Virus record (IMG/VR): IMGVR_UViG_3300020171_000035
Span: 1 to 55,168 of that record
Length of the DNA: 55,168 nt
Direction: 5' to 3' (one strand)
DNA from: a virus
Part shown: piece by piece, positions 26,001 to 32,324 of the stretch
How the letters are laid out: each line of letters opens with the position of its first letter
Position numbering within the stretch: position 1 is the stretch's first letter
The notes under the pieces: generated by a model
Told to the model about the DNA's origin: nothing
The model's database searches: none
The model's input: the letters and a program-made list of their open reading frames with translations, nothing else
Made by a program: the position numbers and the translations under genes

Positions 26001-26985
26001 AACTGAGGCATATGAGACGGCAAAGGAATTTGTGCGCAGCGCTCACTATGCCTATGGACTTAATAATTTTCCACAATTACTTAGGGATGGAACTCCGTTT
26101 TCTAAGATTGCGGGATTAGGGTACGTGTTTAAAAGTTTTCCCCACAATTATGTCCTATCCATGATTCACTACGCGAAGGGTAAGGATGGAAAGTTGGCGC
26201 TTGGCGTACTCATGAGATCTCTTGCGATGCTCACCATTCTTGGTGGATTGGGTGCTGCCCCGTTTATAGACGACATCCTGGATGAATTCGAAAGGCAGAC
26301 GGGTTATCCCGCAAGGTCCGTTATAAGAAAATCTCTAGATAAAGTGGGCGGACCCCTCTTGGCCTCTGCTGGTATGGAGGGAATTCTGGCGCTCGTAGGT
26401 CTGGATATGTCCGGATCTACTAAGATTCAGATACCAATTCCTGGGGTTGGAGAATATAACCCGGGTGCCATTATGATGGGCGTTTATGGTGGACTTATCG
26501 ATAAGGGTAAGAACGCCATTACTTTCGCCGCAAATAACCAGTGGATGCGTGCCGTAGAATCTGCAATGCCCGCCGGTGTTGAGTCTGCCATTAAATCACA
26601 TAGATTAGCCACTGAAGGTCTTCGTACCGCAACCGGAAAACCAATCCTTGACGAACGGGGGAGACCGATTAAGGCGGGTCCATATGAGGTGGCGGTAGGC
26701 CTAGCGGGGTTTAGGCCGCAACGTATTGCTGAGGTACAAAAGGAACGTCGTGTAGCTCAGAATATTAAGGACGCTTATGCAGCAAGGCGCAAGAAGATTA
26801 TACGGAGAATGAGACTTGCCACGACACCGGAAGAAAGACGGGCATTATCTAAAGACATTCAGTCTTACAACCTTTCGGTCATGAAATATGGTAAGATCAT
26901 TCCTAAAATTGGGGCACAGTCCATTAAGCAGGCAATGCAACCCGAACGTGGATACATGGAATATGAAAGATTATACGAGGATTAG
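20098..26985 (+). CDS. Giant polyvalent virion protein (2295 residues) with zincin-like, DUF3293-like and helical regions
   Basis: Three copies of L-N-x-E-x-G-L (residues 6-13, 102-109, 130-137) mark the N-terminus. Hydrophobic glycine-rich segments lie near 258-285, 297-318, 330-350 and 416-436. Around 770-840, YAILTAANPGN, then ENAVRNKKLVKEL and RHGQESVLVP, match the DUF3293 pattern. HELFAHFGF at 1256-1264 (H1257, E1258, H1262) resembles the HExxGH-type zincin domain of large phage polyvalent proteins, and a downstream AIEKIAEFAG could give the third ligand. The C-terminal half is long helices with one hydrophobic stretch near 2035-2062. Such proteins are thought to be injected or to form the ejection channel (T7 gp16-like role). 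Individual enzyme activities are unproven. Confidence 0.7.
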   Translation: MPSAYELNLEYGLTDPDELEDIGTEEERSEALISANLPTIKSPDLNLDLDSALFPPEEAAPIVPMSLAKAPLVSRMGLTTQPPKTRGPIFKTAETILSPAEQLNREYGLAPQVEGIIPKEISRPESPATRLNREMGLGPLTRPIGETRDTQEPGTPVSTIFRDLMVPVEPTPPLPPEKPGLIGEALRGIPHGVLQVGEIAGGLVGLAGEVTGIEAIEKVGAHLHKTFQEMNEKFKPTVAGFQDIESVGDAARYLGHGFMSMLPFMVGTFGVGAAIRGVVTKTLGKAITERAAAKAIIGFSSLAAASTIAETGIIASERVDEGMKAASLNLLWAIPAGLMDALPAWRLLGKLGWFGRSVTKRAEREGLRAARHYFIKEVGKQGFFEGVTESAQEVFEAMGAGKKPFSYETLMQAANTFIIAGFTGGIMGGAVTLLGPSPKKQVAPTPTVKPPIIPPDITRDPTDILKPAVVRPDVAALWQETVFPGVVEEPVPMNEVSRIWRKFLEGTGVWTNLDVKNGQMIIEDIKGGKLSSVLNPVSQVFELYGYTNVNGQFTKLDPGVPLPRSLMDIITEGLALGKPAEVRVEGVKKPRKIGLTSYSGRFVTAGYGTTKYSGTERITRKNYNAAYEQGDLPEVWYGYGDEHEVEPMFGGMRPQKVEAEFKIFDRKLATKEELAEFNAKQDEVAARLERKWGFNRNMPDQAQVLGYQAAKELGYDGLNTGRAIAMFHDLPVQMRPKEGAIRGVIEPTLPRGYNSVEEFTDPINTPLRTSQYAILTAANPGNAKLPAQENAVRNKKLVKELKDAGFTVIPVQGKYAGLRAPSFLVPEMSNDQALEFGIRHGQESVLVPRGLLYQDGSVNPANLDAIVFDNTLTDNYTEINIGGKRVRFSTPIDFETKIARGAGVTAAPTPPGAGLVPAATPFIEGAKIDLLHKEVVEPALEPVREVPVAPAAPPGLPRGFFEAVIMFDEQGSISVRPISYESIREGVENLPGFLGKVYLDAKKDTVYTPEMMIAKNTGEAINGIMRSKIESLPAEGFRPAFQELLPGERFRARMAGEAPRGPFWTTSRATSWSELIETEVEERGNYSTEEVEIWRKKYGLRPTDRVIWVSPSKAVAASYQVSSEEMESVRNLPEDQVDATEVRQPGFIIPESDDGDGGYLYVIRPVDIAREAMQEMEGQPMSVMAVQKIIDTFQVQLPAGVLSYDVPSSVDELPADIRKRNKVTGKTQALYDRVLNRVYIIADRHTSEQDVLTSISHELFAHFGFERLFGPHRMDQIVQEVLKFYGKENLAYLYQAYSKIPGSPDGDYTVAIEKIAEFAGTGENPGLWKRFVYWFRYHATKLFGPIRFSEDDIRAYLWRSRILIQQQSFQDQVRKYNAFVKLTGAKMWDNGLPIGPLGARFAMREDTSPSHESAAENFTGWRGWYEAYSNKNKNFGNEIFKRLGLIESVASLPHWISMNHPSFKPTTQVQWDRMDEKNRDRLYLLQDPGTNQGNNPYMSVDALRDTSSVDPLIIWSDRNNIYLESDENLQSKARELIHRDLTNTEIKAYRGWKDGFDRAVDYAIARLRQLAVDFYSSTKWYDQLKGVLDKSLPMEQVQLESSDAKDFQRALNKVAERMKEIDRQEAQLKGFNFYAPHVRGRGDHIVRVYDVDPEGKDVAIWVERFDSATQAEQARMRLTSQYRDLRVVKTLEKQTSEFVYGGLNIYAMEAFLKKSAERAVKEEKINEAEADTLLNAVFKSINDEIMARGFRQHYIRRQQGNIGGYREENLRQVFLDYMSGLAGSMAKLDATRKFHDALQSINKVNEPEVYEYASRYTTDMLRNRDSLDNKLNSLKTIPYLWYISMNLRLAATQMFQNGITAYPILSRIMQDLGVEGHASTELAKAMKDLAGNMTVQEQTMLQNAYNDGETMANFIQEIKGDISRSWAGKYFTKFVDLVSYPFAGMERFNRKSSLLAAFRVALRAGQTETEAYETAKEFVRSAHYAYGLNNFPQLLRDGTPFSKIAGLGYVFKSFPHNYVLSMIHYAKGKDGKLALGVLMRSLAMLTILGGLGAAPFIDDILDEFERQTGYPARSVIRKSLDKVGGPLLASAGMEGILALVGLDMSGSTKIQIPIPGVGEYNPGAIMMGVYGGLIDKGKNAITFAANNQWMRAVESAMPAGVESAIKSHRLATEGLRTATGKPILDERGRPIKAGPYEVAVGLAGFRPQRIAEVQKERRVAQNIKDAYAARRKKIIRRMRLATTPEERRALSKDIQSYNLSVMKYGKIIPKIGAQSIKQAMQPERGYMEYERLYED

Positions 26986-26990
26986 AAAAA

Positions 26991-27350
26991 ATGGACTTCA
27001 TTGCGATTCCGGGATGGATATGGATATTTCTCGTGACAGTAGTTGTTGCAGGCTTGGTAAGGTATGCATGGTTTGGGCAGGATAAACGCATTCAGGAGCT
27101 TGAGGACTGCAAACTAGACCTGAATAAAAGGGGTGGACCGCTCACCCTTTTGGGACACCAAGAAATATGCAGTAAGTTCGCAAAAGAGAGGGATGAAGAA
27201 ATGACAGAAGCTGTAAGTAATTTAAAAGAATGGTTAGGTTGGAGGTTGGACGGTATGCAGAAAGATATTAAAAATCTTTCGGAAAACGTGGAAGACAAGA
27301 TTGAAAATAAGATCTTGAAGGAACTTCGGAAACTTAATGGTTCTGGTTAA
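26991..27350 (+). CDS. Single-span membrane protein with coiled coil
   Basis: The protein has 119 residues. Residues 5-27 (AIPGWIWIFLVTVVVAGLV) form one membrane span. The rest is a charged helix (KRIQELEDCKLDLNKRG; ENVEDKIENKILKELRKLNG). It starts 5 bases after the giant gene and overlaps the convergent gene by 4 bases. An inner-membrane spanin-like or holin-associated role is possible but no partner gene is evident. It could also be an accessory of DNA ejection. Confidence 0.5.
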   Translation: MDFIAIPGWIWIFLVTVVVAGLVRYAWFGQDKRIQELEDCKLDLNKRGGPLTLLGHQEICSKFAKERDEEMTEAVSNLKEWLGWRLDGMQKDIKNLSENVEDKIENKILKELRKLNGSG

Positions 27351-27700
27351 AATGGAACATCGTTGTCGAGATTATTATTCCAGTCCCAGTCCTGAATTTC
27401 AGGTTGTGCAATTACGGTAGTATTTGGAATGGGAATCGGTAGGGATTCCTGAAATATCTCCTCATATACGGCAACCTGTATTTCTGACCCGGAAAACGAG
27501 GGCCACGCCCTAATGATCCTAGCGCAATCTTCAGCTTCTTCTTGGGATGTAAATTGTGTGGGCTTGGCTAGGCTGGTTGCATACCATGCCCCGTTATTTT
27601 CTTGATCGACATATAGACATCCCCTCCACGGAGACATGTTATCCCAAGATGTCTCATTTACCGGAATTTTACGTAATACCAACATCGGAAGATCCTCCAT
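27347..27700 (-). CDS. Hypothetical small protein
   Basis: The start is ATG 27700 or ATG 27685. The 117 residues are soluble, with W-rich beta strands (WRGCLYVDQENNGAWYATS), a helix EEAEDCARIIRAW and a P/N/D-rich tail ending DNDVPF. It is the last gene of the leftward unit driven from 29086. I do not recognise the family. Confidence 0.5.
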   Translation of the reverse strand: MEDLPMLVLRKIPVNETSWDNMSPWRGCLYVDQENNGAWYATSLAKPTQFTSQEEAEDCARIIRAWPSFSGSEIQVAVYEEIFQESLPIPIPNTTVIAQPEIQDWDWNNNLDNDVPF

Positions 27701-27929
27701 TAGCTTCTGCCGTTAGGCGCTGAACACAAACATCATATAGACGCTCTAAATGTTCCAATGAATCAGACTCGACCGACTTACCCACCCTTGTATTAACCAG
27801 GGAATACATTACCGTGTTGAGCTCGGTATCCTGAATAGACCATAGCGCCACTCGATGCCCACCCATATCGGACATCTTTATTCTTTGGGCGATAAGGTCG
27901 CCGTCACGAATGAGTCCGTCCCTTGTCAT
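27669..27929 (-). CDS. Hypothetical small protein
   Basis: The 86 residues begin MTRDGLIRDGDLIAQRIKM. The rest is a beta hairpin (HRVALWSIQDTELNTVMYS) and a helix DSLEHLERLYDVCVQRL. It is coupled to the metallophosphoesterase by a TAATG overlap at 27927-27931, so the two are probably co-expressed. The function is unknown. Confidence 0.5.
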   Translation of the reverse strand: MTRDGLIRDGDLIAQRIKMSDMGGHRVALWSIQDTELNTVMYSLVNTRVGKSVESDSLEHLERLYDVCVQRLTAEANGGSSDVGIT

Positions 27930-28774
27930 TATACGACCACCTTTCTAATGTTAGTAATTTGTCTATCATTAACTTCAACGATAACGTATCCCAATTCTAT
28001 CGGATCATATTCACCCATCTCCGAATAACTAGTTATATTCTCGCCAAAGGTCTTGAGAAACGAACCGGTGTTTGCATAATATCTATGGTCCGGATGGACG
28101 TAACCACCCTTTCCGAACGGTGGATTGTGGGTGTAATGTTCTCGGATGTCAGGCTCGGTTGCAAGGTAAAGCTGGGAGCGGGGATCACAAATAATTAGAC
28201 GGTGCGTATGACCCTTTGCCATCAATACACAGTCACCCATCTTATTTTTCAAGTGTTGCTTTAATTGCAACTGTTCGTTCGCTTCTCGTCTCACTGGGTC
28301 ATCTGCAATCGACCGTATCAACTTGCGCCCATGGGTGAAAAACCCCTTAAACTGCACGCCATGTTTGTCCTGAAAGTTAACCACGCAAGAGAATCCACCG
28401 TAGGCAATCCCTAATTTCTCTTCGCAGGTGTCTTTTGTAATATCACCAACCTTTGGGTAAAGGCGGTGCGAGTGATTGCCGTAGAGAATAGTAGTAAGAC
28501 GTTTTGCTTGGGCAAGTGGTTTCAGGTCGGCTACAACACTTTTTTGCTGAGCCAGCGGGTCTGCCGTGAGGATAGCGGGATCGTATCTGGGATCATCTAT
28601 CCAATAGGACTCCATCTCATCGCCCATGTGCAGGGCGTATCGATTTTTAGCAGAGAGAATATAATCGATACAAGCCTGGTAACCCCTCTTGTATTGCAAA
28701 ACATTTCCTTCCTGGTTATCCCCGAAAAGTACCAACTCATAGTTGCCCGGAACGGACTGTTCGAGTATTTTCAT
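27929..28774 (-). CDS. Calcineurin-like metallophosphoesterase
   Basis: The 281 residues carry the metallophosphoesterase motifs in order: LVLFGDNQEGN (GD, residues 18-19), LHMGDEMES (GD with a following E), ILYGNHSHR (GNH, 99-101), a FFTHG motif and AKGHTHRL (GHTH). These residues bind two metal ions and cleave phosphoesters. Members in phages act on nucleic-acid ends, cyclic nucleotides or nucleotides; the substrate here is open. It is a free-standing domain. It lies two genes from the end of the leftward unit with the consensus promoter at 29058-29086. Confidence 0.82.
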   Translation of the reverse strand: MKILEQSVPGNYELVLFGDNQEGNVLQYKRGYQACIDYILSAKNRYALHMGDEMESYWIDDPRYDPAILTADPLAQQKSVVADLKPLAQAKRLTTILYGNHSHRLYPKVGDITKDTCEEKLGIAYGGFSCVVNFQDKHGVQFKGFFTHGRKLIRSIADDPVRREANEQLQLKQHLKNKMGDCVLMAKGHTHRLIICDPRSQLYLATEPDIREHYTHNPPFGKGGYVHPDHRYYANTGSFLKTFGENITSYSEMGEYDPIELGYVIVEVNDRQITNIRKVVV

Positions 28775-29036
28775 TTGGTATTCTTAACCCCCATACATTC
28801 ATTCGACAGGTTACACATTTAACGTGACCCTCATCCATTTCTTCATGTAAGGGCCAACCACAGCCTAAGCACCTACTTTCCCTACATCTTTTCTCGCATT
28901 GGGTCTTGCCATATTCCCTATACTGTTGAAGGTGGTGTTCACATTTAATTCGTCCTCTCTTGGCTGGACGACTACATAAAACACATAAACCCCTAGCCCT
29001 ATGTTCCCTATAATATTTCATGGTGTGATTAGGCAT
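28737..29036 (-). CDS. Cysteine-rich zinc-finger protein, possibly an HNH-family remnant
   Basis: I start at ATG 29036 because the TTG further up (29066) overlaps the promoter -10; ATG 29021 is another option. Four cysteine pairs are visible: CVLC, KCEHH with a later CEKR, CLGC and CVTC. The stretch RARGLCVLCSRPAKRGRIKC resembles the zinc arm of the HNH nuclease at 30315 (ARSVGLCTRCFRKPSVSGG), but the DH-N-H catalytic block is missing. It may be a decayed or regulatory derivative of that family. It is the first gene after a perfect consensus promoter. Confidence 0.55.
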   Translation of the reverse strand: MPNHTMKYYREHRARGLCVLCSRPAKRGRIKCEHHLQQYREYGKTQCEKRCRESRCLGCGWPLHEEMDEGHVKCVTCRMNVWGLRIPNENTRTVRSGQL

Positions 29037-29057
29037 GGGATTGCACCATATGGAAAG

Positions 29058-29086
29058 ATTATACACTACGGAAGGTTGGATGTCAA
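29058..29086 (-). promoter_or_regulatory. Perfect consensus sigma-70 promoter (leftward)
   Basis: On the minus strand, TTGACA (29081-29086) and TATAAT (29058-29063) are separated by exactly 17 bases. The expected start is near 29051, about 15 bases before ATG 29036. It should drive the zinc-finger protein, the metallophosphoesterase and two small genes. This is the strongest promoter match in the window. Confidence 0.9.
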
Positions 29087-29134
29087 GTGATTATTTGGTG
29101 GGATAAAAATGTGGGCCTTGCTTTTAATGGGAAA

Positions 29135-29153
29135 CCCCACCAAAAAGGTGAGG
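29135..29153 (-). terminator. Possible weak terminator
   Basis: On the minus strand CCTCACC, TTTTT, GGTGGGG form a 7-bp stem (one G-T pair) followed by only TTT. It lies 26 bases past the stop of the 29179-29388 gene and just before the next promoter, where a transcription-unit boundary would be expected. Confidence 0.3.
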
Positions 29154-29178
29154 CCCCCCTGCTGGGTCCACAATGGTA

Positions 29179-29388
29179 TTATTTACTAATAGGTTCTATG
29201 AACACCCTGCCACATGCAGGGCAACCATATATTCTTGCCTTTTCTGTTTTGGACATATCCGCCCTTCTCTCTAGGTCGGCAAATGTGGAATGATAAAATT
29301 TTCCAAGACTTCCGGGTTCCGGAATCGGATAGATACCACCTTCCTCAATTAAAATATCATCCTGATATTCACATTGTGAACAGTGCAT
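29179..29388 (-). CDS. Small zinc-ribbon protein
   Basis: GGGAGG stands 5 bases upstream of ATG 29388. The 69 residues start MHCSQCEY and end near YGCPACGRVFIEP, so two CxxC knuckles frame the protein, a likely single zinc site. The middle is a helix (FADLERRADMSKTEKARIY). It follows the lysozyme gene by 10 bases and so is in the lysis operon. The function is unknown. Confidence 0.6.
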   Translation of the reverse strand: MHCSQCEYQDDILIEEGGIYPIPEPGSLGKFYHSTFADLERRADMSKTEKARIYGCPACGRVFIEPISK

Positions 29389-29398
29389 AACATCCTCC

Positions 29399-29839
29399 CT
29401 ATGATAAGAATAGTTCGCGTTCTCGTAAGCGCCTTAAATATAATCCCTTGATTTTACGACCACCGGCAAAACACCAGCGAGAAAATTGCTCGGCAGCACC
29501 TGTGTATTCTTCACGGTTCAGCATAGACCGTAAGGTCGAAGCCTGGAGTGCTCCAGAACCGATATTGAAGCAAAAAGACAGCAACGCTGAATATTGATTG
29601 TCCGTAAGTGGCACTGTAATGAGCCGCATAATAGCTGCACCAGCTACCAGGAGATCCTTTCGTAGTAATTCTCCGGCCAACCCCATCGTGATTTCTTCGG
29701 GGAACACTTCACCCCTACGAATAAGATGTCCTATCCCAATCGTGTCTAACCCTGCCACATCTTTATAGGCGCGAAGTCGAACCCCTTCGTCACGCCTGAT
29801 ATGCTCGATTGCGATTTGAGGAATTTCGCGGACCTTCAT
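29399..29839 (-). CDS. Endolysin, GH24 lysozyme (T4-like)
   Basis: This 146-residue muramidase cuts the MurNAc-GlcNAc bond of peptidoglycan. The catalytic triad is intact: E18 in RRDEGVRL, D27 in YKDVAG and T33 in LDTIGIGH. The spacings (9 and 15 residues) equal those of E11, D20 and T26 in T4 lysozyme. There is no signal peptide or anchor, so it depends on the holin encoded just upstream. TAATG coupling joins it to that gene. Length is normal for the family (about 145-165). Confidence 0.93.
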   Translation of the reverse strand: MKVREIPQIAIEHIRRDEGVRLRAYKDVAGLDTIGIGHLIRRGEVFPEEITMGLAGELLRKDLLVAGAAIMRLITVPLTDNQYSALLSFCFNIGSGALQASTLRSMLNREEYTGAAEQFSRWCFAGGRKIKGLYLRRLRERELFLS

Positions 29840-30300
29840 TATTTTTTATCAATTCTCTGTAAAGAGTACCGCATGAAACGACCGCCAAAGTAGAACGCTA
29901 TAATGGTACTGAATATAGCAAAGTCTTCACTTCCCCATACGTACGACCCAATCTCTTGCCATTTCTGCCCCATTTGCATCATTCCATAAATGGCTGAATA
30001 TTTTACATACATATAAAGCAACATAAAGGCGTATGTGATTGTCGGCCTTACGGAAGAATTGTAAAGCGATACCAGTCCATCTACGAACTTCCATCCTGTG
30101 ATTTTCTGCTCCGCACTCGCATAGAGCGCCTTGCTTTCCTCGATATCAGCCTGAGCATTAATTTCTTCAAGGCGTATCTGACCCTGAAGCCTGGCAGCAT
30201 CCATCTGCAATTTAGTCATCTCAATTTCGTGTTTATTATCAGCCTTCTGTTTCCAAAATTTCAGCAATTCCGGGATAAACGAGCCCAGAAGACCCAGCAC
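29839..30300 (-). CDS. Holin of the gene-transfer-agent/3TM type
   Basis: The 153-residue protein starts with a short hydrophobic segment and a long charged helix (residues 15-60, E/K/Q-rich). A hydrophobic segment PTITYAFMLLYMYVKYSAIY then a second FAIFSTIIAFYFGGRFMRY follow. The pattern RP-T-I-T-Y and FYFGGR near the end is that of the holin family found next to lysozymes in many phages and in gene transfer agents. It is directly coupled to the endolysin gene. It should permeabilise the cytoplasmic membrane at the time of lysis. Confidence 0.78.
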   Translation of the reverse strand: MLGLLGSFIPELLKFWKQKADNKHEIEMTKLQMDAARLQGQIRLEEINAQADIEESKALYASAEQKITGWKFVDGLVSLYNSSVRPTITYAFMLLYMYVKYSAIYGMMQMGQKWQEIGSYVWGSEDFAIFSTIIAFYFGGRFMRYSLQRIDKK

Positions 30301-30314
30301 CGTACCAATTAAAC

Positions 30315-30815
30315 TTAAGATATCTCTACCTCCCTATGTGGACATATGCCTGGATTTTCTTGATTGAATTGGCGACCACAATTACAATTAAAACATAATA
30401 TCTGATAGCCCTCCGGATACGCGTGTCGAGCTAGCCAATAACCTATATTATCATTTCCATGATCTTTTCTCCATTTAAATCCATCATTATTAATATGATC
30501 AATTGTAAGAAATTTAATATTGGTTTCCCCACAACATGCGCATTTTCCACCGTAATGTTCAAGCGCTAATAATCTAAATTTCCGCCTAATCTTAATGCCG
30601 TATGCCCTACACTCCCCACAATATCCTCCACTCACGGAGGGTTTCCTGAAGCAGCGGGTACATAGCCCAACAGATCTAGCCTTTAAGGTCTTTTCCTTCT
30701 CCCTCTTCCTAATCCTTGGCTTATTTTTATAATAATAATCTCGGTTTATTTTATCAATTTTCTCTTTATGTTTGATATAATGCTTAGCTGCATTTTCTTT
30801 CTTATGTACTGGCAT
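30315..30815 (-). CDS. HNH endonuclease (homing type)
   Basis: The 166 residues have a very basic N-terminus (about 45 residues of K, R, Y), a zinc finger CTRC with CGEC, and then CACCG, LTIDHINNDGFKWRKDHG and CFNC, a complete HNH core with zinc knuckles. It is inserted between the holin gene and a 37-residue gene of the lysis operon, a typical site for a free-standing homing gene. Its closest relative in the window is the protein at 939-1379. Confidence 0.82.
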   Translation of the reverse strand: MPVHKKENAAKHYIKHKEKIDKINRDYYYKNKPRIRKREKEKTLKARSVGLCTRCFRKPSVSGGYCGECRAYGIKIRRKFRLLALEHYGGKCACCGETNIKFLTIDHINNDGFKWRKDHGNDNIGYWLARHAYPEGYQILCFNCNCGRQFNQENPGICPHREVEIS

Positions 30816-30929
30816 TTATTTCCCCTTCCCTATGGAAGATAAGTACCACTGAAGTGCCAGCCTTCTGGCTAGATATTTAATTCTGAAATTTAACCCAACC
30901 CGCTTGACATCGAGCCACCTTAACCTCAT
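30816..30929 (-). CDS. Basic 37-residue peptide
   Basis: ATG 30929 overlaps the previous stop (ATGA) and is preceded by GGAGGGAAGGG. The stop abuts the HNH start (TAAATG). The peptide (MRLRWLDVKRVGLNFRIKYL, then ARRLALQWYLSSIGKGK) is strongly cationic and amphipathic. A small membrane-active or regulatory peptide of the lysis operon is possible, but this rests on composition only. Confidence 0.45.
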   Translation of the reverse strand: MRLRWLDVKRVGLNFRIKYLARRLALQWYLSSIGKGK

Positions 30930-31117
30930 GCCCTTCCCTCCGGTGCAATGAATTTCATAAGATCTCTTACATTCGTGAGTGCTTCCGTAAAATACCTAGC
31001 CGACATTTTGGGGTGACTAATCCAATGTTTAAGTCCACGCTGGATTAGCATACCGATAACTTCTAATTTGTTGAGTATTTTTTCGTCTCTCTCTAGCATT
31101 ATACTCACCCATATCAT
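30926..31117 (-). CDS. Hypothetical small helical protein
   Basis: ATG 31117 overlaps the protease stop (ATGA); ATG 31099, with GGGTGAG upstream, is an alternative. The 63 residues are mostly helix (EKILNKLEVIGMLIQRGLKH; YFTEALTNVRDLMKFIAP). There are no cysteines and no membrane span. The gene is in the lysis operon and its function is unknown. Confidence 0.5.
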   Translation of the reverse strand: MIWVSIMLERDEKILNKLEVIGMLIQRGLKHWISHPKMSARYFTEALTNVRDLMKFIAPEGRA

Positions 31118-32043
31118 TCATTAGCGCTACCATACCCACGCAAGAAATGCACTACGAAGTCGAGCCTTGTCGCGTATGAAAACTGCTCCCCAGTCATACC
31201 ACATTTGGCTATAGCTCTCGCCACCCCAATGATGAGCGGCTTACCCTTTAGCCACACCACAACCGGCGAGCCGGAATCACCGGGGTATATCGTGAGATCC
31301 ACGGTGAAGTCCATAGGTTGAAACCACGTTAGTGCTGAAACATCTATGACCCCGGGAAGTTTAACACCGGTAGATACAATTTTTCCTACCCTGATTTCAT
31401 ACCATGAAGTTTTATTACCATTCTCATCTCTTTTCCGCACAATAACACCAACGGCATCTCCGTCCGACAACACATCGGGTGATTCTATAACATAGGGTCC
31501 ATCTATTTCCTGCCACCAAGAAAACATAAGTGAGATATCTGTATCCCGAAAGGGTGAGTTTTTATCTATAAACAGAACGGCAATGTCACTTCCGGGATCG
31601 GTATATAGTATGTTTCCCTCGACCGCCGAGGTGCAACCTATTATAAAAATGCTCCTGCTCTTTATACGTATAATTTTTGTGTCCCAACTGGCATTCTTAG
31701 AGATCGGAATTGTAACCCTTGATGGTGATATCACGTGGTCGTTGGTGATAATGAACTTGTGAAACGGAAGATCCTTGACGAATCCGCTCCCCTCCATACC
31801 AAATACGCCCCCCCTTATCTCGTACCGAAAAGGAGAAACTTTCGTATTGAGTATTACTCCATAACCGGTCCCCAGAGTCCTAACCGTTACAACCCGATCG
31901 CTCAGGTCTATATATTCCTGCGTAAATTCATCCGGTAACGTGGCCTTCTTGTCGAATGCTGATACATGAAATGTAAGGCACCCAATAAATAATATTGAGA
32001 ATATAGCAATAAAAACAAATAGTTTGGGTTTATTTAATTTCAT
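31114..32043 (-). CDS. Secreted trypsin-like serine protease (S1, DegP-like core)
   Basis: The 309 residues start with a signal sequence: KLNKPK, a hydrophobic core LFVFIAIFSILFIG, then C22 (weak lipobox FIGC) or cleavage after VSA29. The catalytic triad is complete: H103 in FIITNDHVIS, D153 in GSDIAVLFID and S257 in YPGDSGSPVVV. No PDZ domain follows, so it is not a full DegP. It would act in the periplasm or at the cell surface. Placement before the holin and lysozyme in one leftward operon suggests a role in attacking envelope proteins at lysis, or in blocking other phages. Confidence 0.85.
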   Translation of the reverse strand: MKLNKPKLFVFIAIFSILFIGCLTFHVSAFDKKATLPDEFTQEYIDLSDRVVTVRTLGTGYGVILNTKVSPFRYEIRGGVFGMEGSGFVKDLPFHKFIITNDHVISPSRVTIPISKNASWDTKIIRIKSRSIFIIGCTSAVEGNILYTDPGSDIAVLFIDKNSPFRDTDISLMFSWWQEIDGPYVIESPDVLSDGDAVGVIVRKRDENGNKTSWYEIRVGKIVSTGVKLPGVIDVSALTWFQPMDFTVDLTIYPGDSGSPVVVWLKGKPLIIGVARAIAKCGMTGEQFSYATRLDFVVHFLRGYGSANE

Positions 32044-32044
32044 G

Positions 32045-32245
32045 TTACACTCCCTTCATACTCCTTTTAGATTTCTTTATCGGATTCAATTTCACGTCAG
32101 GCTTGATGATTTTCTCTAAATGTGTAGCCCTTGGACAGTTCCCTCTGCGCCAAAGTGCTGACGGAATGGGGTAACTTTTGCACGTACCCCCATCTTCGAC
32201 TTCCTTACATCCAAGGCATTTGTCTATAATGGGTAGTTTATTCAT
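32045..32245 (-). CDS. Small cysteine-rich protein
   Basis: The 66 residues carry KCLGC, GGTCKSYPIPSALWRRGNCP and then a basic tail. The pattern C-x-x-C, C-x-x-Y-x-x-P, W-R-x-G-x-C-P-x-A recurs in short bacterial and phage proteins without assigned function; four cysteines probably hold a metal. It is the first gene of the lysis operon, 9 bases from the -10 of the leftward promoter, so it may have a very short leader. Confidence 0.6.
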   Translation of the reverse strand: MNKLPIIDKCLGCKEVEDGGTCKSYPIPSALWRRGNCPRATHLEKIIKPDVKLNPIKKSKRSMKGV

Positions 32246-32253
32246 ATGATCTA

Positions 32254-32282
32254 ATGATACCTGACGAAACTGAATCTGTCAA
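32254..32282 (-). promoter_or_regulatory. Leftward promoter of the lysis operon
   Basis: On the minus strand, TTGACA (32277-32282), 17 bases, TATCAT (32254-32259). The -35 is perfect and the -10 matches at five of six positions. It faces away from the rightward promoter at 32297-32324; the two -35 boxes are 14 bases apart. Confidence 0.8.
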
Positions 32283-32296
32283 GTCGAAAATTTTAC

Positions 32297-32324
32297 TTGA
32301 CAATTCCCCGTGGTCTGTTAAAGT
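32297..32324 (+). promoter_or_regulatory. Rightward promoter of the recombination/replication operon
   Basis: TTGACA (32297-32302) is followed after 16 bases by TAAAGT (32319-32324), a weaker -10. The likely transcript starts near 32331 and runs into the ribosome site CCGGAGG before ATG 32355. The perfect -35 with a poor -10 suggests that an activator may be needed. Confidence 0.65.

Noticed and set aside
29087-29293. 68-residue open frame on the plus strand
   Set aside because: It is antisense to the well-supported zinc-ribbon gene at 29179-29388 and overlaps the perfect leftward promoter; kept only as a motif curiosity for its first 20 residues.
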